Below, piece after piece: positions 1 to 20,599 of a stretch of DNA of 64,000 nucleotides. Numbering within the stretch: position 1 is the stretch's first letter; each line of letters opens with the position of its first letter. Under the pieces are notes generated by a model, which searched no databases, had not been told where the DNA came from, and saw nothing but the letters and a program-made list of their open reading frames with translations. The stretch covers positions 2,356,001 through 2,420,000 of the forward strand of contig OZ038531.1 in the NCBI GenBank assembly GCA_964036665.1, in the 5' to 3' direction. This stretch comes from Gordius sp. MW1. Its lineage: Eukaryota > Nematomorpha > Gordioida > Gordea > Gordiidae. A program made the translations under genes and the position numbers.

Positions 1-169
1 TAGAAATTATTTGGGGTTTGTCTAACGGGTTTTTGAGTCGGGCATGAGAGGCACATAATATATAAAACTATCTAAACCTTAAATTTTATAAAATGTTTAA
101 AATATGATAAATGCCGATAAATTAAATCATTTAATTATAATTAATATATATACATGCATACACTAAGAA

Positions 170-381
170 GGGACACGGATGACGTAAGAAAAGTACTGGA
201 CATGGAGGTACCGGGGAAGAGAGGAAGAGGACGACCCCGTGTCACGTGGAAAGGGCAAGTCGATAAAGTTATGAAACTAAACAGATTGGTCAAGACATAA
301 CACTCACCCGGTCAAGATGGAAGAAGCCAAAACAGACCCCACGAATGTGGGACCAAATAACTGATCAAGAAGAAGAAGACA
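170..381 (+). mobile_element. 3' end of a non-LTR retrotransposon (LINE), with GAA-type tail
   Basis: The plus strand encodes a C-terminal reverse-transcriptase tail: RRDTDDVRKVLDMEVPGKRG followed by RGRPRVTWKG, typical of RTE/Jockey-like LINEs. The frame then breaks and the copy ends in GAAGAAGAAGA before 381. Related copies lie at 20750-21010, 34690-35110 (minus) and 63840-64000. This is a 5'-truncated, dead insertion downstream of the ABCF1 gene. Confidence 0.75.
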
Positions 382-548
382 TCCATATTATTATCATTCT
401 AAGTTAATATGACTTGGAAATATATTAACTTAGGGCCACGGACCGGAGATATTTTCTTGCAACAAGCTGACGGGGAAACAATATATAATTATTTAAAGAT
501 TTATAAAATTATTAAAAATAAAATACACACACACACAAAAGAAAGTAT

Positions 549-554
549 TTTATT
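549..554 (-). other. Polyadenylation signal of ABCF1 gene
   Basis: AATAAA on the minus strand, about 73 nt past the ABCF1 stop codon. It is the first such hexamer downstream of the stop. Confidence 0.5.
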
Positions 555-626
555 GTCGGTTATAATTAACGAGCGAAATATAACGGTATAATTCATTTTA
601 TACAGCAACAACAAAAAACGCGAGTT

Positions 627-9588
<8,962 letters not shown>

Positions 9589-10960
9589 TATTGAAGCTAT
9601 ATTTAAAAAGTGTCATATAAAAATTTTATAAAATTTATGAATCATATGCAACGTCGAGAAAGTGTAACATCAAGAATAGGTTTACAAATAAGACATAAAA
9701 TCTGAAGTTTCAAATTAATATTGAAAAATATATGTATTTTGTACAAATATAATTTAATATTAAAATATTAAATATTATTGTATAATTAATATATATTAAT
9801 TAACTATATAGTAAAGGTTTTATAATAACAATGTATTGATATTAAATAGTTGCCTGTCAAGACTATAAATATGAACAGTTTATCATAAATAAATGAAAAT
9901 ATATTAGTTATTTATATAATAATATATGATTTTATTTTTTATAATATAGGATCACGTATAATGTTTTATATCAAATGAACTGATATTTTTGCAATTGCTA
10001 ACATACGAAGAGTCATTGTAAGTTTAATTGTACCTAAATTTTATAAATAATTATGTAGTAGTTTTATTAAGGATAAAATATTGTAAATTAAATAATATAT
10101 AGTTTTATATCACAAATTAAGATGATCATTTTAACTAATGTAATTTTAACTATAACATGTGAACAAAATACTTAATATCGTGCATGACCTTCTTATATTA
10201 TTTGTATAAGTATAGCAATGGCTTATCTAAATTCACACAATCCTATTACTATCTTAATCTTACATATTTTTCTAATTACATGTGTAGTTTTTATATATAA
10301 TATTTTATTATTTTATAATTTTATAATGTTCAGCACAAGATCTGGAGAAGGAAAAAATGGCAGTTTTATAATAATATAATCTTTATGAAAAGGGTTTGTA
10401 ATGAAACACCCACAATAAGACATTAGATGATTCATAGATATTGAGAAATGTGAGTGCTGAAACCAGGAGGAACATGACATGTTGTCTTTGAAAACTCCTT
10501 TTTAAAGAGTGCATGATGAAAAATTGTTGTTTGTTAAGAAATAATGTTACTTTAACATTGGAAATAAACTATTTGTTTGCATTGCCTTTGTATATAGCAT
10601 ACATTGATATTGTTCTCATAGTTTTTAGCATTATCTATGGCAAAACATTCAAATTTAATTTCTTCTAACTCTTAAAACTTATTTATATGTCCATTTAATT
10701 CTTAGAGGGTATAGCCAAAAAATTATCAAATAATTAAGATGATATAAGACAGATGGTAAAAGTTATGGTATAAATGAAAATTATTATATACTTTAAATTA
10801 ATGAAGAGTTAAATATTAATTATAATTGTAAAACAACTCAATTTAATTTCTGTTTCACTCATAAAATTTCCCATCTTTCATTCAGTAGGTTCAAAACGAT
10901 TTTATTTTTAATGTTTTAATAAAATCACTCTATCACCGCTAAAAATCACTCTAACACCGC
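9589..10960. other. Intergenic, AT-rich; 5' flank of ABCF1
   Basis: About 1.4 kb upstream of the ABCF1 start and downstream of the MULE gene. Very AT-rich with no ORF of note. The ABCF1 promoter must lie near 9589-9800, but I see no decisive core element. Confidence 0.4.
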
Positions 10961-11049
10961 TACAAATGGCTCTCAACTATACTAGCCATTTAGAGCGTGC
11001 CTTATATTTTTACAGAATAGTTTCGTCAGAAACATAGGAAAAAATTTTG

Positions 11050-11302
11050 TAGGAGTTTTAACGATGACATTGAAAGATGCCCTCAAACGGGCAAAAGTTC
11101 TCTCCATTCTTGAACTGTCAGATCCCTTCTCGAAGGGCGGATGCGTCCTGACGATTCGTCACTTGTCCCATGGGACAAAGGCCTTTTTCTAGAAAAGGAC
11201 TACTCCTATATTGACCTATTTGCACCCTTCAACTATACTCCCGACCCCCTAGGATCGGCAGGACATCGTAAATCCGTAAAATATTCAGCTTTATTATAAA
11301 CC
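11050..11302 (+). pseudogene. Retroelement C-terminal fragment (dead)
   Basis: The plus strand reads DALKRAKVLSILELS, then after a frame change MRPDDSSLVPWDKGLFLEKD. This follows the conserved C-terminal order seen in many invertebrate reverse-transcriptase proteins (ALNDALKRA...LEP...RPDG..LVPW..G). Frameshifts and stops show it is non-functional. A second copy of the same region lies at 30743-31165. Confidence 0.55.
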
Positions 11303-11455
11303 TTCTTTTTTATTCCTATCGTCTCGCCGTCAAGGACGTTAGGGAAAAGGGCTTTCTATTTTTTAAACGACTTAATACTTAAAGAAGACGAAGAAACGGA
11401 TAATGTCTTTCAATCATTTTTTATAAATATTTTCGTTCTTAGATACTAACATTTG

Positions 11456-11461
11456 TTTATT
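11456..11461 (-). other. Possible polyadenylation signal of MULE gene
   Basis: AATAAA on the minus strand, about 71 nt past the stop codon. Another AATAAA overlaps the stop at 11531-11536. Confidence 0.4.
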
Positions 11462-11531
11462 AAAACCCCTTTAGCAATTATTTCCACTACAACGTGTGAT
11501 TACTATAGCATGTTACTTTACAACAAAGATT

Positions 11532-14295
11532 TTATTCGGAATCACTAGTATAATCACTAGTGTCTCTTTCACGCGAAATAGTATTAACATCAAGCGAATT
11601 ATTATCAAAATGCGAGTTCGAAGAAAAATTAACGGGATTATAAACGCGCGAAGGACCACTATATGATATATATTTAGCTATATTATCTACGTAGTTAAAA
11701 ATATTGTAATTACGCGATGTATCCATGTATAAATCGCGTAAAATATTAATACGCGTATTTTTATCGCGTACATGTTTTTTTACAGAAAATAATACTTGAC
11801 CTTGATCAATTTGAATAATATTAATCTCGGCCTTTGTGTTAATTTGAATTAAAAATGAAAGGCAAGTGTAAACGTCGGGATGCGATACTCCAATAAGAGA
11901 TTTGAGGGCATTGTGATAACCCTCGAGGTGATTGTTGGTCCTAGGACCAACAGCCTCGTATCTCTGCCACATTTCATAGGGAAATGTGGCAGAGTTTCTC
12001 ACCCAAGTTTTAAATACATAAGAAAAAAAACAACGTAATTTTGCATGCTGGGAGACAATAGGGTCATCCCAGCACGCGCGAAAAACAGTTAAAACGTCTT
12101 CATAACGTAAGAACGAGAAAGCGGTCACCCTTCGGACCATTTTTTTAATGCTCTGATCACTTTGGAATTCTTTTTTAAATTCCAACTTTTCTACACGCCT
12201 CAGCAAGGCTTTGGAGAAGTGAAATAAACAACCTTAAATATAAAATTAGTATGACAGATAAATTATTACCTTTGATCACAGCATTCGGAAAACATCTTTG
12301 AAGAGCGCCCTTCGCAGAGCGCTCAAAATCTATTTGTATATAAGTCGGGTTTAATTCCAAATTAAACTCTAGGCAAAGCTCCTTCAATTTATCAAATATG
12401 GCACAATACGTTAATCGCTTCCTGTCGGGCATGAAGGCATAAACTATTGGGATCATATGATCCTTATAGTATCCGTGTATGGTGTAAAGCTAAAATCTCA
12501 AATATATTAATGCATAAAAGTAATTACTTGGTAGAATAAAGTTGGGCATACCTTAAAGGTACCATCCATGTAGATGGAGGTTACCTCACACAGGATTTTC
12601 AACATAGAAGGGGTCCCGAAAATTAGCAAGTTGTTATCATCGTTCCATAAAAGGAACCGCTCATTCTTCGGAGTTAGTGTTTGGGCTTCAGTCAAAATAA
12701 TTTGACTTCTGTTGGCAGGTATAGGGAGCCTATTAATAACGGCCCTTTTCATCGTCGACCTTACGGCTTTAAGAGATGGCATAGCCATCGGAAATTCCGT
12801 AAGGTCTGGCACCTCAAGCATTCGGGCGCTTATGGTTTGATGATAAATTTTGCTAATTTTGACACCGGGATTAGCCGCAACAGCGTTTTTCAACTCCCTC
12901 TTCGTCACCAAAGCCTCGTATTCTTCCCTTGGAGGCTCATGGTTATGGTGACGATTGATAAGAATTCTACCATCGACCTCCAAGGCAGTTGCGGGGCAAG
13001 AGAAGTCCCGGCATTTGTAGTAGGTTTTCTCTGAGGCCTTCCTGCTTTTAGCATAGAGATAAGAGGAGTAATATAGTATTACTCCTCCATTGGATCTGAT
13101 ATACTCTGGGGATGATGCTAAAATAATATAAAAAGCTTAAATAAAATATACATACCTTCGCTTGATTCCATCTGATTTGTAACATCGATGAGAAGCATAG
13201 CATCTTGAAGTGGAATATCACCTAGAATAAAATATATTAATTAGAACCTGTATAAGTGTTTAACTACAAAAAAATGCAAGGGTTATATACTTGGAGAAGC
13301 AAAAAATTGGGCTCGAATTGGCAAATTAGCTTGAGAAGGAGCTATTGCACGCATTGTCCCAACTTGTGGACCTAAAAAGTACAAAAAAATGCAAGGGTTA
13401 TATACTTGGAGAAGCAAAAAATTGGGCTCGAATTGGCAAATTAGCTTGAGAAGGAGCTATTGCACGCATTGTCCCAACTTGTGGACCTAAAAAGTACAAA
13501 AAAAATGCACGGGTTATATACTTGGAGAAGCAAAAAATTGGGCTGGAATTGGCAAATTAGCTTGAGAAGGAGCTATTGCACGCATTGTCCCAGCTTGTGG
13601 ACCTAAAAAGTACAAAAAAATGCAAGGGTTATATACTTGGAGAAGCAAAAAATTGGGCTCGAATTGGCAAATTAGCTTGAGAAGGAGCTATTGCACGCAT
13701 TGTCCCAACTTGTGGACCTAAAAAGTACAAAAAAAATGCACGGGTTATATACTTGGAGAAGCAAAAAATTGGGCTGGAATTGGCAAATTAGCTTGAGAAG
13801 GAGCTATTGCACGCATTGTCCCAGCTTGTGGACCTAAAAAGTACAAAAAAATGCAAGGGTTATATACTTGGAGAAGCAAAAAATTGGGCTCGAATTGGCA
13901 AATTAGCTTGAGAAGGAGCTATTGCACGCATTGTCCCAACTTGTGGACCTAAAAAGTACAAAAAAAATGCACGGGTTATATACTTGGAGAAGCAAAAAAT
14001 TGGGCTGGAATTGGCAAATTAGCTTGAGAAGGAGCTATTGCACGCATTGTCCCAGCTTGTGGACCTAAAAAGTACAAAAAAATGCAAGGGTTATATACTT
14101 GGAGAAGCAAAAAATTGGGCTCGAATTGGCAAATTAGCTTGAGAAGGAGCTATTGCACGCATTGTCCCAACTTGTGGACCTAAAAAGTACAAAAAAAATG
14201 CACGGGTTATATACTTGGAGAAGCAAAAAATTGGGCTGGAATTGGCAAATTAGCTTGAGAAGGAGCTATTGCACGCATTGTCCAAGCTTGTGGAC
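11532..14295 (-). CDS. FLYWCH zinc-finger / MULE transposase-domain protein with tandem exon array; 5' end not found
   Basis: Exons 5' to 3': nine 81-nt repeat exons (14215-14295, 14099-14179, 13984-14064, 13868-13948, 13753-13833, 13637-13717, 13522-13602, 13406-13486, 13291-13371), then 13156-13221, 12528-13117, 12270-12489, 11532-12232. All junctions keep phase and there is no internal stop. After nine 27-residue repeats comes a FLYWCH-type finger (KTYYKCRDFSCP...RHHNHEP, with Y in place of W). A Mutator-like DDE domain follows: YMDGTFK (first Asp), LFYQLYTIHG, QIDFERS (second Asp), CLFHFSKAL and TNNHLEGYHN (Glu). The catalytic set is therefore intact. The C-terminus is Ser/Asp-rich. Introns are 34-69 nt. 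The gene may be an active transposon gene or a domesticated one; I did not identify element-end inverted repeats. The sequence upstream of 14314 gives no phase-compatible first exon, so the N-terminus is open. Confidence 0.85.
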
Positions 14296-14331
14296 CTAAA
14301 AAGTACAAAAAAATGCAAGGGTTATATACTT
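13275..14331 (-). repeat. 115/116-bp tandem repeat; each unit is one exon plus one micro-intron
   Basis: Nine full units plus a partial unit. Type A (115 bp, ctcgaattgg, tgtcccaact) and type B (116 bp, ctggaattgg, tgtcccagct) run A-A-B-A-B-A-B-A-B-A', reading plus. This makes a 231-bp higher-order repeat over most of the array. On the minus strand each unit is an 81-nt exon (27 codons, phase 1 at both ends) flanked by TTTTTAG and GTATATAAC, and a 34- or 35-nt intron. The peptide unit begins SPQ(V/A)GTMR and ends AQFFASP. A and B differ at two residues (V/A and R/P). The outermost unit (14215-14295) has Trp in place of Gly at repeat residue 5. Confidence 0.95.
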
Positions 14332-15636
14332 TTTTGTTAATAATGTTTCTTTACCATCGTTCATTTAACCCATTTATATCTAGAATAGGCTTTTATTTGA
14401 TGAAATTAAGCTTTAACAATTAACAAATGATAATATTCTAGCTTTGTTGTATAATCTAATTTTATAGTTTTAAGCACAAACATTATGAATTAATGAAGTT
14501 ATTAAGCAACTTAATTATTTTGTTATTAGACAAAAATTAAATCCATGTGTAATAACAAATATGGAATGTGGGGATAGTAAAAAGTGAGGCAGGAGCTCAA
14601 AGAGACTTAGAATTTGTAGGAAGAACTGATACACCCTCTCCTAAAAAATCATAGAATGTTATAAATAAACTTACAAATAAAGGATGTTGGAATAATAGCT
14701 AGAGTTGGGAGAGACTTAGGATTTGTTGAAGGAACTATTACAACATATGTAAAAATTATAGTGTTTATATATAAACTTACAAATATGGGATGTTGGAATA
14801 ATAAAAGGTGATGCTGGATAATTGGTTTGTTTTTTGGTATATAACAAACTGAACTTAAGACATTTTACATTTGAAAAACATTTTACACCTGGAAAATTTA
14901 AAATAAAGGGAGTTTAGGTATTTTTACAAATGAACTCTTGTCAATTGAAACGATAGGGGATCTATTATGATAAGTTATCTAAAGTTATCTAACTTTTATG
15001 TTATGACACACGCTGTTAGTGTTATGACCATGATGTTAGTGTTATGACATTATATCGAGCAAATATTTGGGTGTATTTGATTGGTCGTTGTGACGTTGGA
15101 AATTCTCGAGGCTGTGCAGAAGCGAAATTTATTACCAAACTTCCCAAGTTTTTTTAGCAATATGATCACGCTAACTGGTTACACAACCAGCGTTTTAGCA
15201 TCAATTATTCCAGAAATCTAAAAGAGCAAATAATTTACCTATAGAGGATAATTATATTGGTATAAGATCAAGATTTTAAAATTTTAATGTATACAACTAG
15301 TAAAAATCAGTGTTAAATTAATGCAACAAAATAGGCTTTTGTAATATGTCTTGTATCTTTAACTCACCTTTCATTATATAATTATCATTAAATAATATCC
15401 TATAAATTTTGGCAATTTATGAACCTACCTCTAAAGATACTCAATTTGCTTTAGGTAGCCTAGCCCATAATAGCTTAGCTAGCTCACTGCTGATGTCATC
15501 ACATTACCAAATATTTTTAATAGTCTTTGTAATATTATAAATTAGCTAAAAATGGCTCATGAGCTTCAAAACTAAGTATAGACCTATTACTTATAAACTC
15601 GATATGCTATGCATTAAGTATATAGGAGGGCATACC
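14332..15636. other. Non-coding stretch with a short degenerate tandem repeat
   Basis: No ORF. Between about 14558 and 14815 a unit containing taaacttacaaat(a/at)(a/g)ggatgttggaataat recurs about 2.5 times at roughly 115-120-bp spacing (acaaatatggaatgtgggga, acaaataaaggatgttggaa, acaaatatgggatgttggaa). Nothing else recognised. Confidence 0.55.
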
Positions 15637-15745
15637 CCTAGAGCCCTGCACGGGTGACCCGAAACCCGATAAAATTTTAAAATGATTTCGGGTCGGGTCG
15701 GGTTGAAATTTTTTAATCGGGTCCGGGTCGGGTATGTTATGAATG
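15637..15745. repeat. (C)GGGT-rich low-complexity patch
   Basis: Many CGGGT words (gtgacccgaaacccgat, gggtcgggtcgggttg, gggtccgggtcgggtatg). Similar patches are at 1-50 and 840-900. Unknown nature; may be the edge of a repeat family. Confidence 0.5.
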
Positions 15746-18515
15746 GAATAATTAAATAAAGGAAAGGTCCGCCGGATCAAATAGGTTTGAAGGGGGAATC
15801 AGGAAAAAATTGGGAGAATTGGAAGGGAAGATAGGGGGTTATATTAGGGCGATCATAAGGCATTTAAATTAAGATGAATTTACAGCTTTAGGGGGGAAAA
15901 GGTAAAAGACTTTCCCGCCACAATATACTATGACTGTTTTCTCTACAACTTTATTATATTAAAAACTATGTAAAAAATCACAGAATAAAATTATGATCAA
16001 AAAAATCAAACAACTCTCGATACCGTACGTTGTGTATAAAATTCACTGATGCGTGTTCGTGTTGATCAATAATCATATATGGGAAGAAATAACAAATATG
16101 TAAAAGCGCGTGGGGGGGGGGGGGAAGTCACACACGTAAGTAAAAAATGTAAAGGAAAAGACGTGTAAGACGTGTGAACTTCAGTATACCACATTATTAT
16201 TAATCAATATGTGACATGGATGGACTTAAGTATTTGGAGCCAATAAATGGCTCTTTCCATGGCAGATCAAAATCTTGCTAAAACACAAAAAAAAAATTTA
16301 TCCCTCATAAAACCCATCCTTAAGCATCTGCAAATGTGGCACACTTCGTATACTATATTCAATACAAATCGCAGAATTGGTATATTTCGCCAAAACGATA
16401 TCCCGAATATTTAAGTTAAATGTTTTAAACAAAGGGTCTGAAGCACTTATATGTTAAACGTCAGGAAAGTGACCGACGAAGATAGTTTTAAAATTAACTA
16501 AGTATAAGGATATAATTCATAATAATCTGCTATAATAAATTTGCGGTTCGTAGCCTTTTAAATATATTTTGTAAGTAAACATATTGACAGCGGGGTCACA
16601 TCAATCAATTCGATTATTTATATATAAATTGGCAAAAAAAATTGTCCTGTTTTAAATGCTTAATCTCGATTGGCGGTAATATTCTGACAACCGTTTGCCT
16701 TTTTAGTACTATTCAATAAGTCAGTGACGACGCGACACCCACTATTATCATCTTTTTGGGAAACCCAACCCACACACAACCAGGCACAGGATCTCAATAA
16801 TAGATATTAGCATATTGAAAAATATGTTATTAAACATGTCAATGACTTGGACCTAGTTTCAATGGCCAGGATAAAAAAAAGGCTTTAGAAAAAACTCCGT
16901 TATATAGCCAACGATCAATTTATCTTTAAACTATAAAAATCTGGCCTCTCAGATAAAAATTTAAATCTTATCGCCAAACTCAACAGATCGGCAAAATACA
17001 TACAAAACTATTTAGGAACTCAGGTTATAAGATTCACGTAAAAACAAGGTGTACCAGCAAATTTATAATTTTAAGAATGTCGACAGGATAAATTAAAAAA
17101 CACAATTCATTTATACTTTTTCATGCACGCTTTTACAAATCATTATTAAAATACATGCTTTCTTTTTTTTGATTATCTTCTCTAGTTTGTGGGCTATCAT
17201 CTTTTAAAGACATAAAATGAGGCTGAATCCAGTCGTAAGTATCACTTTAATTTTTTTCAATAAATAGCAATGCTTTTATGCGATTTGAAATATCTTAGTA
17301 TAAACACACGCCAGTATAGGGGAAGCAATCGAAAAAAAAATTAAAATAGTCTTTGATGTCTTAAAGAGCGTGGTTAGCAGGAAACACTTAGATTTCAAGA
17401 GTTATAATAGAATTGAGTGAAGAAATCCTTATATACACATTTATCGCCAATGTGGGATCCCAAAAGGTATAAGTGTTTCTTCTCTACCTTTCAAAAGGTT
17501 AAAAACCAACAAATTTTGTGTTTTAAAGCGTGAAAAATTTTAACTTTATTCCTATTTAATTAAAGATTAAGCTTGGGTTCCAAATTTGTAATAATTTGTT
17601 AGCCTTCCTCCGGACGGCAACATATGGAGGCGCCATCCGGCTATCAAGATTTTAAAGAAGGATATTAGAAAAAATTTCTTTATACTAGGTTTTAATAGGC
17701 TAGACAAAAAATAGAGGGCTTACTATATTCCCTTGTTGAATTTTGGATGAATTTGAGGTTTAATATTTTTTAAAAATTTAATTACTTCATAATCTTTTGA
17801 CCAAAAGTATTAAAATAAACCTGACTGATAATATTTAAACCATTTATTCCCACAACCTAGTGGCAATTAAGACAAAATCATATATTAAGTAGAGCTCTTA
17901 AGTTTCATTTATAAATATACATAAAAGCATATTTTTATAAAAGTATTTTAATTTAAAGTATATTTCCATAAGAAAAAAACTAAAATTTCAATTTATAAAA
18001 GTTATAACAAAAGTCCAATAGAGCCTCATCCTAACTATATATAGCATTTCATTCGATAATTAACAAATTAATAGGGTATGCTTAAAGCTAGCATTTTTAA
18101 TTTATTGAATCCCCAGGCTTAGACTCCACAGACGATCTTTCAATAAGCTTAAGGTCTCAATGCTAAATAAGATATAACGAGTCTGGATTTTCTCGTAATC
18201 AAATAGTTCTTTTGATTGAACCTTCGATACCCTGGGAGCAAAGGTTGGCCAATTCTTAAAATAAGGATCTTAACACCGCCATCACTTACTACCCCAAGTT
18301 CAGGAGTTTTTTCTATTTATAAATCAATACCGGCCTGATAATTTTTATTTAATGAATATATATTTATTAAGTAAATAAATATGATAATTATACGAAAGAA
18401 ATACATAAAACATGTATAACTAAGGTATCCCACGTGCAATTACCCCACACAGATTTATAAAATGGTTTGTATATATTCACGCGCTTCCCCATCCCTTTTT
18501 CTCTAGCTCGCATTA
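15746..18515. other. Non-coding stretch, nothing recognised
   Basis: No ORF and no splice-coherent exon on either strand. A 13-nt G-run sits at 16111-16123 next to repeated ACGTGT/ACACGT words, echoing 20310-20410. The rest is AT-rich. Confidence 0.4.
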
Positions 18516-18520
18516 ATTGT

Positions 18521-19150
18521 TAATTGATATGCAATTTATGGGTTCGCTTTTGCTTCTCCGTCCGTTGTCCGTCCGTCCGTGTGATCTTCCCAACTTGTAT
18601 TTTTTAATAATTGCCGTTGAATATACGGGTTTTTAATGGCTGTGGACTAATGCTTATGTAAAAGACTTTTATTTTGCTTTCGCTAATAGACTAGCCAATG
18701 ACCGCTGGTTGGCTTTAATTTTTTAACCTCGCCCTAGGCCAATATCCATTTTTGTTTATGGGCCCAGTGATTACCTTATTATTTATGAATTTTGGGCAAC
18801 TTGTCTAGGTTGTTGATGCGAAATTGGCTAAATGATTCCCCGTAAATTAATGATGATCGTTGCTTACTTCTACTTTATCTGACCCCGGCCAAAGGACAAA
18901 ATTCTCGTCAATTACTATTTATATTTGCTGCTGTGAATTTCTTTCCCCAATTTATCTAGGTTATTGCTTTAAAACCAATGCGAAACTGCCTAAATAATTC
19001 CCTGCAAATTAATGATGCCCGTAGCTTACTTCTACTTAATCGGACCCCGACTAAAATTTCATTTTTATTTTTGTGTTAAGTTTTGGCATTTATGGTATCT
19101 TACCTTCACAAAAAATAAATTTTTTTACCTGAAAATAAATAATTATGACC
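18521..19150 (+). repeat. M3 dispersed repeat, with its 3' part present twice
   Basis: Starts gatatgcaatttatgggttc, then tgtccgtccgtccgtgtg, gcttatgtaaaagactttta and gaccgctggttggctttaat. The ending block (gtctaggttgttg...cgaaattggctaaa...taatgatgatcgttgcttacttctac) recurs in diverged form to about 19040. Confidence 0.65.
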
Positions 19151-19159
19151 CCTGGTTGG

Positions 19160-19480
19160 CTTTAATTTTCCCTATCACTCACCCAGAGGGCAGGAATGAT
19201 TTGCCCCCCCCCTTTACTATCCTCTCGCATAAAAAGAGCCTTGTTTTTTTGCTTCCCCTTCTTCCATCCCTGTCCCTCTCTCAGAGAGTGGGGGAGGTGA
19301 TTTGCCCCCTTTTTACCCTCTCCCTCACCTAGGAGGTATATGCCTTTCCCCTTTTTACCCTCTCTTTTACTCAAAGGGGGGGGGGGGTGGAATGTATCCC
19401 TCACCCAGAGGGGGCAAACCTCCTCCTCTTTCTCTTTGAGTAAAAGAGAGGCTAAAAGAGGGGGGGTTGGTCAAAAAGCC
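19160..19480. repeat. C/T-rich low-complexity cluster with inverted sub-repeats
   Basis: Repeated ccctttttaccctctc and ctcaccca(g/t)agg(g) words on both strands, including a G run at 19377-19387. Predicted peptides here are compositionally biased and not genes. Confidence 0.6.
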
Positions 19481-20105
19481 TCCTCACTCTTGTGTGCAAG
19501 GAAGTTGCAAAGGGACGTAGACCACGATTGGGATACGCTAACTAAGGGCATAAAGGAAGCATCGACGTGGGTTCTAGGACAGACCAAAGGATGCAAAGCT
19601 ATGAATGGGGAACTATGGTGGTGGGATCAATCGGTTAGGGATTTCATCGAAAGAAAGAAAATTCTATATAGACGGTGGCATAAACCGAGATGGCAAGCAA
19701 ATTGGACCATTAATAGGCAATAGACTTATGTACAAATTGGCCAAGATAAGGGAGAAGAAAAGTCGCGATGTCGGAGTTTTTAAAATAATCAAAAAACGAA
19801 AATGTCAAACCTTATTCAAGCCGAAAGATGAGATGGAAAGCATATTTTACGGAACTTATGATATTGCAAATGGCAAAGACTCCCTTCCCAATACTGAGCC
19901 AAACATATGTAATGTCGAAGAGGATGAAGTTAGTATACAAATGAACAAGATGCAAAAAAGGAAAGGCTAATGGCCCAGATGCAATACCTATGGTGGCATT
20001 GCTCAGATGCCGTGAATAAGGAGTCACGACCATGATGAACCTCTGCAAAAAGACATTGGTAGAAGAGCGATTTCTAATCAGTGGAGAGCGAGCATGATTA
20101 TTTCC
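19480..20105 (+). pseudogene. LINE fragment, endonuclease-RT linker region
   Basis: Frames on the plus strand give WWWDQSVRDFIERKKILYRR followed by KLAKIREKKSRDV, like the W-W-..V...I..KK..Y linker between the endonuclease and RT domains of non-LTR retrotransposons. Frameshifts separate the pieces (19340-19723 and 19605-19970). The RT core is missing, and the 3' end of the same kind of element resumes at about 20600. Confidence 0.6.
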
Positions 20106-20560
20106 TTTGTGGTATACGTGTATACCACGTTACCATATGTTAGTATACTACGTTTTAATGTCCGTATACTTTGATCTTACTTTGTTTTATTTAATTTTTA
20201 CATTCCGCGTTAGACTAAATCCGCGATAATACTATTAATTAGTTTCTGGCTACATTTTTCCTTCTTTTATTTAATCACGTAGAAAAATTATATTGCGGAT
20301 CGGAAATAAATAACACAAGCTTATAAGCGCGTCGGGGGGGGATAACATACGCGTACTAGAAATTAAATGTAAAAGAATAATGGTCTACGCTATGAGTGTA
20401 CAACGTGTAAGATCAAAAGAGTTGTACCGCGTGTTGAACTCTTAACTTTTGAATAAGATGCGATGGGGGGGGGGTGTGGGAAGATATCTTCTTCTTCGTA
20501 TCTCCGGATACGATAATAGGCAAATAAGACACTAAGGATTGTGGCAAATACGTCAAGCTA
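20106..20560. other. Unclassified AT-rich segment between two LINE pieces
   Basis: Holds a perfect hairpin ggtatac-gt-gtatacc near 20110 and G-runs at about 20333-20340 and 20465-20473. Word content (aagcgcgt, G-run, acacgt, aatgtaaaag) is partly shared with 16080-16190. It may be an insertion that replaced the RT core. Confidence 0.35.
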
Positions 20561-20599
20561 ACTTGCCACTCCCTCAAGCTTATGGAATGGATCTTAGTC

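Noticed and set aside
12507-12551. Read-through of the MULE exon ending VITFMH
   Set aside because: A donor after CAA at 12528 joins in phase to LYTIHG, giving the conserved LFYQLYTIHG. An earlier GTATGC donor at 12552 also fits phase but would delete this conserved stretch.
12681-13034. 117-aa plus-strand ORF
   Set aside because: Antisense shadow of the FLYWCH/MULE exon 12528-13117.
19012-19404. Overlapping 80-127-aa reading frames in the C-rich region
   Set aside because: Low-complexity Pro/Leu/Ser or Gly/Lys peptides on both strands from C/T-rich repeats. Only the 3' part (19480 onward) is LINE-like.
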